Of a DNA stretch of 59,749 nt, positions 1-6,256 are shown piece after piece (position 1 is the first letter of the stretch; the number at the start of each line of letters is the position of its first letter). A program made the translations under genes and the position numbers. The stretch comes from Alkalinema sp. FACHB-956 (GTDB lineage Bacteria; Cyanobacteriota; Cyanobacteriia; Leptolyngbyales; Leptolyngbyaceae): contig NZ_JACJRC010000032.1 in the NCBI RefSeq assembly GCF_014697025.1, positions 1 to 59,749 on the forward strand, read 5' to 3'. The notes beneath the pieces are model-generated. The model worked only from the letters and a program-made list of their open reading frames with translations. It was not told the origin of the DNA and did no database searches.

Positions 1-63
1 TTGGCGGGTTGGATTGGCAACTGCAGGGAGTCGGCTCATCGTCAACGCTTGAATGCAACACAT

Positions 64-318
64 TTACAATAAAAAATGTCGGAACCTGCCTTTGCCTCTC
101 TTTAGATTCTCTTTAGAACTCAGCTCTAAGAAGAATGCTCTTTGCTCTAATCCTATCCTATGGATAGAATCTGCCACTGTTTTTTCGACTAATACAATTT
201 CATTTAGTGTCGATGCTGATTGAGCTTGAACTTTAGACGGATCGTGAATAACATATGCACTTAAAAGAATGAGAATGCTGCTTCGTAGGAAATTAGCGCT
301 AAATTTGCTGACGTTCAT
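64..318 (-). CDS. putative small secreted protein
   Basis: I do not recognise this protein. The 84-residue reading frame begins with a plausible signal peptide: a short basic start (MNVSKF), a hydrophobic core (SILILLSAYVI) and a possible AQA-type cleavage site near residue 32. The remainder is charged and ends with a basic tail. A longer version could begin at 399, but the internal ATG at 318 gives the better signal peptide. The ribosome binding site is weak. It lies tail-to-head beyond the brnA antitoxin on the same strand with about 200 bases between. It could be a spurious frame. Confidence 0.3.
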   Translation of the reverse strand: MNVSKFSANFLRSSILILLSAYVIHDPSKVQAQSASTLNEIVLVEKTVADSIHRIGLEQRAFFLELSSKENLKRGKGRFRHFLL

Positions 319-516
319 TCTCAACCCACAAAAAGATAAGGAACTCTTTCTTATCAAGTAAGACAAGAAAAATATACGCGAAATGCAATATTTTTTCACA
401 TGTTCACTTGTAAAGGAACGTTCTGGATCAACGGCTCCGAAGCCACGTTATGCTGCTTATAGATCAATCCTACGAGTCCGCTGCATCCGGGTTGTTGTAC
501 TGCTAGCAAGTACAGG

Positions 517-810
517 TCAACTAGCTGTGGCTTGCACCACCTCGCTCAACGCTTCATCAATCACGGTATCGCTCACACCTCGCCGCTTCAAACTCGCAAT
601 CAAAGCACTCACCGTCTCACCTTCAAAGCGCTCCAAATCAGCACGTAATCCCTGGCCGATGTATGCCCGAACCAACGGCTGATAACCGGAAAATCCTAAC
701 AATGGCGCAATTCGCTTCAAATCCTCAACCACATCTTCCGGCATCCGAATCGTCACGCTCGTCATGGGCCGATTCTTATCTAATCGCTTCTTTAACGCTT
801 CAACTTTCAT
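517..810 (-). CDS. brnA: BrnA-family antitoxin
   Basis: 97-residue antitoxin of the BrnT/BrnA type II system. In the family, BrnA is a DNA-binding protein that neutralises the BrnT ribonuclease and represses the shared operon. The sequence shows the typical TSVTIRMPEDVVEDLKRIA stretch (residues about 17-35, ribbon-helix-helix-like) followed by the GYQPLVRAYIGQGLR segment. A longer frame to 921 exists, but the ATG at 810 overlaps the 3' end of the brnT reading frame by 11 bases, the usual arrangement of this pair. Because the toxin is frameshifted, this may be a solitary antitoxin now, retained or decaying. Confidence 0.8.
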   Translation of the reverse strand: MKVEALKKRLDKNRPMTSVTIRMPEDVVEDLKRIAPLLGFSGYQPLVRAYIGQGLRADLERFEGETVSALIASLKRRGVSDTVIDEALSEVVQATAS

Positions 811-1097
811 ATTCTTTCCTCTCTTGTCGCGTTGCTGTCCGCGCCGAAATAATCCGAATGCAGTCACCTTCCTGCTCAATATGGACGACATAGAGCAAGT
901 TATAGCGAGTATCCAAGCCAATTACTGCATCTCTTGCTTCATCATTGCGACTCGCATCAACTAAAACTAGGAATGGATCGAAAAACGCCTCAGCTGCCTG
1001 CTGAAAGGTAATCCCATCATGATTGACCGGATTAAATCCGCGCCTTCTCTACATTCCAGATAAACGTAATGCCATTCAGCACAAAGTAAACGTCCAT
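800..1097 (-). pseudogene. brnT: BrnT-family toxin, single-base frameshift
   Basis: Reading from ATG at 1097 gives MDVYFVLNGITFIWNVEKARI and then a stop. Dropping one base from the AAA run at 1034-1036 (TTT on the coding strand) continues the frame as NPVNHDGITFQQAAEAFFDP and on to an ERKEYES end. The rejoined product, about 98 residues, has the BrnT hallmarks: FxWxxEKA near the start, the HxGITFxxAAExFFDP block, and RIISARTATRQERKEYE at the end. BrnT is a RelE-fold ribonuclease. Its 3' end overlaps brnA. The lesion sits in a homopolymer, so a sequencing error or a reversible slip is possible, but as read the toxin is truncated at 21 residues. Confidence 0.75.
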
Positions 1098-1335
1098 GCT
1101 CATCATTCTAAGCAAGACGTATGTACAGTGTCAATACGCATTCGCGGAAATCGACAATTCTTAACTTGCTGCCACAACCTGGAACGAAGCGGTACAACGT
1201 TCCGGTTGAGCGGCAGCAGATTAACCTAAACGATAGACACGAAGACTCTCAACTGTCCGCTCCAAGCGATTATGTTATGCCATTCAGACAGTATAGTAAA
1301 AGATGCTCCTCGAAATGCAATGGATGTACCATAAT

Positions 1336-1572
1336 TCAGTCATCTGATGAATTGTCAGAAGACGAAGATGAACGCAATATACCTAGTAAGAACGAGATTC
1401 CGATAGCTTGGAGAAGAGAAATTTTTGATAATCCAAACAAATCTGGTATGAGCCAGTTCCACAAAAGAACAATCAATACAGAGTTAATGACTGCCCAAAC
1501 GATAGCACTAATCAGTATTGTTAAGCAGCCACTACCGCAACCAATATTAAAAAAATTGCTCGAACTATTCAT
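1336..1572 (-). CDS. small membrane protein, paralogue 1
   Basis: 78-residue hydrophobic protein with two probable membrane segments (about residues 12-36 and 50-66) joined by a loop reading LLWNWLIPDLFGLSKISLLQAIGI. The pattern LWNxLxPxLFGLxxIxxLQAxG is known from small membrane proteins of unknown function in several bacterial phyla. The tail is Ser/Asp-rich. The next gene upstream on the same strand carries the same pattern, so the two are tandem paralogues separated by about 45 bases. The opposite-strand frame at 1121-1597 looks like a shadow. Confidence 0.55.
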   Translation of the reverse strand: MNSSSNFFNIGCGSGCLTILISAIVWAVINSVLIVLLWNWLIPDLFGLSKISLLQAIGISFLLGILRSSSSSDNSSDD

Positions 1573-1617
1573 GAGAAATATTTCCCCATTTACTTAGCTC
1601 TATCTGGAACCGAAAGC

Positions 1618-1860
1618 TTACTTACTTGAAAGCAATAGTCTTGCTAACAAAAATAAGCCAACTGCTTGCAACCAAGATATTTGCTTCAATCCGAATAGAG
1701 TAGGCATAAGTGAATTCCATAGGAAGACTGTTAATGGACTGACCAAAATAGCCATAAACACTAACAACGGAATGCTGATTAAGAGAGCTATCGCAGTAGC
1801 AGAGACATACCATCGCCAGTATGACAATCCTGATTGTTGCGGGAAGGGAGAAGGATCCAT
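1618..1860 (-). CDS. small membrane protein, paralogue 2
   Basis: 80-residue membrane protein starting MDPSPFPQQSG, with hydrophobic segments at about residues 20-46 and 60-77 and the loop FLWNSLMPTLFGLKQISWLQ that matches its downstream neighbour. I chose ATG 1860 because GAGGTG lies a few bases upstream. The GTG at 1866 overlaps that ribosome binding site. Function unknown. The shared loop in two tandem genes suggests a duplicated or hetero-oligomeric membrane unit. Confidence 0.6.
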   Translation of the reverse strand: MDPSPFPQQSGLSYWRWYVSATAIALLISIPLLVFMAILVSPLTVFLWNSLMPTLFGLKQISWLQAVGLFLLARLLLSSK

Positions 1861-2342
1861 GTACACCTCGTAGTAAGGCTTAAAGCTACTTCATAATGGT
1901 CTATCTGCTAGAAAAACTCAACCATACGTAAAACCTAACACTTCTTTACAATAATCTGGATGTCAGCTAGCGTACTTCCGGATTTTTTCCAATCCATAAT
2001 TTAAGCCGCATAACGCAAAGTTCACCTGCTGTGGGTTGATTTTGCTGAAAACAGTTTAGCATTGCCAGTCAGGTGCGACGACGGGTTAGGCTGGGCTAAT
2101 GAGGAAGTTTTTCTAAAGATTTAATTCAGAACGACTGCCCACGAAACTATTTGGAAAGCCGATCGAACTTTGTATCACACAAATGAGGGAGGAAATGAAC
2201 GATCACTCTCAACTACCACGATCGCTGCTTTCGCAGACGGGTTTCTGGGCCAATGAGCTGATCGCTTTTGCAACACCCCGTGAGGTGCCTACAGTCTGCC
2301 AGATGAACAAACTTGTAGGGCACCTCAGCTTCATCGTTACCG
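1861..2342. other. intergenic stretch, no gene recognised
   Basis: About 480 bases with only short frames on both strands. Translations show no family I recognise, no good ribosome binding sites and no tandem repeat. It holds the presumed promoter for the tandem membrane genes and the sequence downstream of small-protein copy C1. Confidence 0.4.
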
Positions 2343-2561
2343 TTATCGCAGCCGTTCGCGGCTGAGGATGCTGATGTATTGTCCGTCCGAATGCACGATC
2401 TTCATCGGTTGACTCCAATGAATCCTGTCTGCGATTCGATGGGCATGGAATTGATTAATTGTGTCCTGCACGAACTCCTTGTGACCGATTAAGTGGATCT
2501 GTAAGCGTTGTTTCTCAGGTTGAACTGTGCGATCGCTCCGATCGCTAGAACCGTTTGCCAT
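2343..2561 (-). CDS. conserved small protein, family copy C1
   Basis: 72-residue protein of unknown function and one of three homologues in this window (with 51328-51543 and 59309-59521). After a variable charged N terminus it shows the shared pattern LQIHLIGHKEFVQDTINQFH, then RIxWSQPM and YISILSRER. The family pattern is LxxxGxxExVxxxINxLxxxxFxxRxxWxxPxPVxGxxxxYxS. It has no signal peptide or membrane segment, so it is probably cytosolic. AGGAGAAG lies about 11 bases before the ATG, in a block (CACTACAAACAGGAGAAGCT) also found before copy C3. A structured leader and a promoter lie upstream; see those entries. Confidence 0.7.
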   Translation of the reverse strand: MANGSSDRSDRTVQPEKQRLQIHLIGHKEFVQDTINQFHAHRIADRIHWSQPMKIVHSDGQYISILSRERLR

Positions 2562-2610
2562 AATGTGAGCTTCTCCTGTTTGTAGTGAATCTCATCCCTA
2601 CTGCAATCTT

Positions 2611-2652
2611 GCTCCCTTCGCCTGCGTGTGGGAGAAGGGCCGGGAATGAGGG
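2611..2652 (-). repeat. interspersed palindromic repeat, CCCTCA...CTCCC type
   Basis: Read on the minus strand this is CCCTCATTCCCGGCCC, then TTCTCCCACACGCAGG and GAAGGGAG. It belongs to the same family as the elements at 55561-55596 (inside a coding region) and 59555-59622. It sits between the structured leader and the C1 start codon and could fold into a CTCCC/GGGAG hairpin. Confidence 0.55.
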
Positions 2653-2659
2653 CGAAGAA

Positions 2660-2898
2660 AGCCCAAAAATTTAGAGCCACCCCGTTTGACATCACAAACA
2701 AGAGTGGCTCGATCGAATGTTAAAATTCTCAACAAGCCTCCTTGCTGGCGCTACAGCGAGGGGGAATAGCTACCCGGAGTTGCTCCAACAACAAAGGGTA
2801 GTGCCCTAAATTTTCAGGATCCCAGCGGCCCCGCGCTTCATACCGTACCGTCAATCGTAAGCCCAACTGAAAGAAGGATGTCCACGGAACCGCTATGA
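2660..2898 (-). ncRNA. structured 5' leader RNA, copy 1 (candidate cis-regulatory RNA)
   Basis: Leader between the promoter at 2905-2933 and small-protein copy C1. A closing helix pairs 2806-2818 with 2662-2674 (13 bp including two G-U). Inside it are a hairpin 2796-2802/2769-2775 (CUACCC/GGGUAG core, with an inner GUUG/CAAC stem) and a hairpin 2702-2710/2674-2682 (GAGCCACUC with GGGGUGGCUC). The segment 2710-2726 (ATTTTAACATTCGATCG on the minus strand) is identical in copy 2. The same helices occur at 51576-51827 with compensatory changes, which is the main evidence that the RNA structure is selected. It matches no riboswitch class I know. Ligand or role unknown. Confidence 0.6.
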
Positions 2899-2904
2899 AA
2901 AGCT

Positions 2905-2933
2905 AGATTACGAATAAAGCAAGCCCCTGTCAA
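2905..2933 (-). promoter_or_regulatory. sigma-70-type promoter of leader copy 1
   Basis: On the minus strand TTGACA (2928-2933), a 17-base spacer and TAATCT (2905-2910). The predicted transcript starts near 2898, about 340 bases before the C1 start codon. The same -35 hexamer, the same 17-base spacing and a TTTCATAGC block just downstream recur at leader copy 2. Confidence 0.6.
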
Positions 2934-2984
2934 TCCGTATTTACAAAACCATTACAGGTAACATTTGCTACCTACCCAGCCCCA

Positions 2985-4184
2985 CTAGCGCCCCAGCCGA
3001 TTCGGAATCCCCTCACAGCCCCCCGGCACCGTCGCCCGCGTCTTCGAGCCGCCCCAAGAACACACATAAATCCGCTGATCCTCCGACATATCCTCCACAT
3101 TCGTAAAATCAGCATTCTCCACCACAGCCCCCGTTTGCGCCCCCGTCTTATAATCCGGCGGTTCCGTACGGCTGCGCGGCGTCGCCGTTTCCAGCTTGCC
3201 GTAGAACAACCGCGCGCTATTAATATCCGCCGCTTCCAAATTCGCACCCACCAAAATCGTCCGCGCCAAATTCGCCTTCACCAACTCACAATTGCGCAAA
3301 TCCGCCCGAATCAAATTGGCATCACTCAAATCCACCCAGCGCAAATCCGTATTCTTCAAATCCGCCCCCGCCAACATCACCCCCAAATCAATCACCCGCA
3401 CCCCATGCAGCCGATCCTCCGCATAGCCGCCCTGCCCATCCAAAATCGGACGCCCCAACCGCTGATCTCGCTTCAACGGCGACAGCAACCGCGCCCGTGA
3501 CAAAAACCGCAAAATCTTCGCCTTCCCCAACGCATCCACACTGCTGAAGATCGACGCCGTACGCCCCTCCGCGATCGCCCGTTCCTGGGGCCAATCCTCC
3601 AGCAACCCCTCTTCATCCAACACCAAATCCGAAATCCCTTGGAAATAGGTATCGATCGTTTGTTGCTGCGTAATGTTATTTTGCTGAATCGTCAGATCCT
3701 TCGAAATCACATACTGCCGCCAAGCGATATACACCGCCAACACCGCAATCAAAATCTGACCCAACGCCCCAAACACTTCTCCCAACGCCCCGATCGCATC
3801 CCAGTTCGCATCCGCCAACTGCTCCGACAACCACCGACTCGCCCCAATCACACTCAACAAACCCAACAATCCCAAACCCAGCCCAAAGGATGCTAAAAGA
3901 ATCGCACCATCCTTCGTCGTAAACAGATCCTCCACCGCTGGCTGAATCGTTGGATAAAAAACTTGTAACGATAACCCCAACGCTACCAATGATCCAATCA
4001 GAAGTAGCCAAGTATTGCCTAGAAAAAATCCAATTAAAATAATCGCGATCGCAATGAGCGTTAGCGCCGCAGCGGCATTCACCTTAGGCCCAGAGTCCAC
4101 CGATCGCGAGACAGGAACGATCGACTGAGATGCCGTGGACGTTTCCAAATTCGGCTTAGCGGGAGGTTTAGGATCAACAGTCAT
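2985..4184 (-). CDS. membrane-anchored pentapeptide-repeat protein
   Basis: 399-residue protein. A polar N terminus is followed by about four hydrophobic segments (residues roughly 38-80, 92-115 and 130-155), then a linker rich in Gln and acidic residues. Residues about 265-320 carry pentapeptide repeats of A(D/N)LxX type (GADLKNTDLRWVDLSDANL, then more), which fold as a right-handed quadrilateral helix. The C terminus, with two Cys (YVCSW, GGCEG), has no clear assignment. Such proteins sit in the plasma or thylakoid membrane in cyanobacteria, mostly with unknown roles. The gene is upstream of, but separated by a promoter from, the C1 small-protein leader. Confidence 0.75.
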   Translation of the reverse strand: MTVDPKPPAKPNLETSTASQSIVPVSRSVDSGPKVNAAAALTLIAIAIILIGFFLGNTWLLLIGSLVALGLSLQVFYPTIQPAVEDLFTTKDGAILLASFGLGLGLLGLLSVIGASRWLSEQLADANWDAIGALGEVFGALGQILIAVLAVYIAWRQYVISKDLTIQQNNITQQQTIDTYFQGISDLVLDEEGLLEDWPQERAIAEGRTASIFSSVDALGKAKILRFLSRARLLSPLKRDQRLGRPILDGQGGYAEDRLHGVRVIDLGVMLAGADLKNTDLRWVDLSDANLIRADLRNCELVKANLARTILVGANLEAADINSARLFYGKLETATPRSRTEPPDYKTGAQTGAVVENADFTNVEDMSEDQRIYVCSWGGSKTRATVPGGCEGIPNRLGR

Positions 4185-4374
4185 ACCAACAAGAATGACG
4201 AACTAGCAGGTCAAACAGGCTAGCCCTATGGTACCCCAAGCCTCCCAAGTTGCACCGAATTCCCACTCTTCCTGCCTTCACCCCTCCCACGCTCCTACCC
4301 GCCCACCTCCCTCAATCACAGATTCGAGTGGCCAAGTCGCCCCATTTCTGGTACCTTAGCCCATGGCCTGACCA

Positions 4375-4803
4375 ATGGCTCAACCCTCCGGTCTGCTTGC
4401 GCTCTTTACCCCCAATGCCCCACCTATGGAACCGAGCACTGACTTCCTCACCGTTGAAGAATGCGCCCTCGTGGATGCCGCTCTGTTGACCTCACGGGAC
4501 AAGTTCACCACCCGCGTCGCCATCTACGCCCTACGATCGCTCAAACAAATCGCCAACACCAAAACCTGTACGATCGCCGAACTCTCTCCCCAGGACATCG
4601 CCCACTGGATTGCCGCCGACCCCAGTTTGCAATCCAACGTGGACAGCAATTTCAAAACCTTCTTTACCCAACTCGTGCTCTCTTCCCTCAAACCCCTCAA
4701 CCAAGCCGCAGAATCCATTCCCGTTTCATTAGAAAACCTGTCGATCGAACAGCTAATCCACTGGTTCGAGCAACAGGCCAAACAAAAGTTGGAAAGTAAC
4801 TAA
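4375..4803 (+). CDS. conserved cyanobacterial hypothetical protein
   Basis: 142-residue soluble protein without a domain I recognise. It contains a helical block with VDAALLTSRDKFTTRVAIYA, a TIAELSPQDIAHWI segment and a second, similar LSIEQLIHWFEQQAK segment near the C terminus, suggesting two related helical motifs. No signal peptide or membrane segment. The start could instead be the ATG at 4426, since neither site has a strong ribosome binding site. It is convergent with the dynamin-partner gene, with only about 15 bases between the stops. Confidence 0.6.
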   Translation: MAQPSGLLALFTPNAPPMEPSTDFLTVEECALVDAALLTSRDKFTTRVAIYALRSLKQIANTKTCTIAELSPQDIAHWIAADPSLQSNVDSNFKTFFTQLVLSSLKPLNQAAESIPVSLENLSIEQLIHWFEQQAKQKLESN

Positions 4804-4817
4804 GATCGGAGAAGCAA

Positions 4818-6188
4818 TTAATTAGCAGGCTGTAGGTAGTGGTAGAGATTCGCGATCGTGGCTTCTGACGCAGTACTCAAGTTATCAGCCAATAAAGCCT
4901 TCAATCCTTTCTTGGAAGCTTGAGTTTCGATCGCTTGCATATAGGATTCACGCAACTCTGGAGCCAACTTCAGCTTCAGTTGATCCTTTAATGCAACAAA
5001 GTGAGACTTTTGCTTAAACGCCTCATACTGGACTTGCTCAGGAGGTACAGCCATTACATCAATCACCAAGGGTTCAGAATTTACAATCTCAGCACTAGCT
5101 GACAATTCTAAGGGCTGTAACTCAGATGGACTGAGCAGTTTGACTTCCTCAGCAGATAAACTCCGTGCCCAGTCTAGCTGCGTTTGCCAAAGGTCTAGTG
5201 CCACTAAATCATGATTACAAATGTGCAGGATTTCAGGAAATAAGAAATCCAACTCTGCTTCTGTTCCTACCAGATCCAGAGCACTCTGGGCGTTACGACG
5301 AATCGTAGCTTGCAACTCCTGTAAACGACTGCTGGCAGATTGGTGCTCTCCTTGCAGTTGGTAAGTCATGATGATGGCTTGCTGGATCGCCCAAACACAG
5401 GCACGGCGGCGAATATACCCCGCAGCACAAACATTCTGTAAAAGATGGGGGTTCTCATAATCTGCAAGAGCCTTGAACATCATATCCCGCGCAGAATTAA
5501 TATCCGCATCGCGACGCATGGGATCTTCCACCATTAAAGCCACCTTAAGCCGATCGGTCGCTTGAACAAACAACGCATAGGCCCTCGATAAAATTGTGCG
5601 ATGGGAACGAAATTCTACATCATCCGCTACCCGATCGATGTGGGCAATGATTTCTGCTCCCTGATCTGCCAAGCTTTTCTTCAGGTCAATAAATCCATCC
5701 TTAACTTCGGCCCGAAGCTGTTTGACATCTTCCCGGAGCTTTAAGGTTTGGTGTAAATTGACTGCGGAGATGGCAATATTCGCCACCACACCCACACCAA
5801 TAAATGCTGTTGTTGCTTGCAACACCCCAACCGACTGCGTAAGAGCCGTAACCCCCTGCAAAATTTGGCGACTACATTGCAGAATCTCCTCTCCCTGCTT
5901 CTTAATTTGATGGTTTTGATAGATAGTTACACTTCCAGTAACTAGTCCTGAAATAACTTGTGTAGTTATCACTGCGGGATGCAATGAAATTACAGACATT
6001 GGATTGATAGGAAATTTGGGAAGTTCATCCAGTTTATAAGCAATTCCGATAGCATGGGCAACAAATTTGCGGGTTTTAGGATCTACTGCAATGGGTAAAA
6101 TTTGCCCCATCTTTGAAACCAGTGGAACCAACTGACCAGAATTGATGAGGGCTTGGATAGCAGGAGCAAACTCAAATAGAACACTCAT
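4818..6188 (-). CDS. hypothetical protein downstream of dynamin-like GTPase
   Basis: 456-residue protein of unknown function. The N-terminal ~80 residues are soluble. Residues about 75-150 are hydrophobic with Gly/Ala/Val-rich stretches (VITTQVISGLVTGSVTIY, then TTAFIGVGVVANIAISAV) that could be membrane-associated. Then comes a coiled-coil-like region (LREDVKQLRAEVKDGF) and a mostly helical C-terminal half. The ATG at 6188 is preceded by GAAGGTG six bases upstream, so I prefer it to the longer frame from 6227. The gene follows the TerB-dynamin gene by about 70 bases on the same strand, implying co-transcription and perhaps a shared membrane process. Confidence 0.6.
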   Translation of the reverse strand: MSVLFEFAPAIQALINSGQLVPLVSKMGQILPIAVDPKTRKFVAHAIGIAYKLDELPKFPINPMSVISLHPAVITTQVISGLVTGSVTIYQNHQIKKQGEEILQCSRQILQGVTALTQSVGVLQATTAFIGVGVVANIAISAVNLHQTLKLREDVKQLRAEVKDGFIDLKKSLADQGAEIIAHIDRVADDVEFRSHRTILSRAYALFVQATDRLKVALMVEDPMRRDADINSARDMMFKALADYENPHLLQNVCAAGYIRRRACVWAIQQAIIMTYQLQGEHQSASSRLQELQATIRRNAQSALDLVGTEAELDFLFPEILHICNHDLVALDLWQTQLDWARSLSAEEVKLLSPSELQPLELSASAEIVNSEPLVIDVMAVPPEQVQYEAFKQKSHFVALKDQLKLKLAPELRESYMQAIETQASKKGLKALLADNLSTASEATIANLYHYLQPAN

Positions 6189-6256
6189 GGGATACACCTT
6201 CAAGTAATTGATTGATAACTGCAACAAGAACAGGCCAATAAATAAATAGCAGAAAA

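Noticed and set aside
1121-1597. Plus-strand frame of 158 codons
   Set aside because: It overlaps the minus-strand membrane protein at 1336-1572, whose loop matches its tandem paralogue; the plus-strand product has no recognisable features.
2349-2364. CAGCCG-TTCG-CGGCTG hairpin as a terminator
   Set aside because: It lies inside the last codons of small-protein copy C1, without a T run.
2660-2898. Cobalamin riboswitch
   Set aside because: GCCACTC resembles part of the B12 box, but the other conserved elements and their order are missing, and copy 2 does not keep the match.
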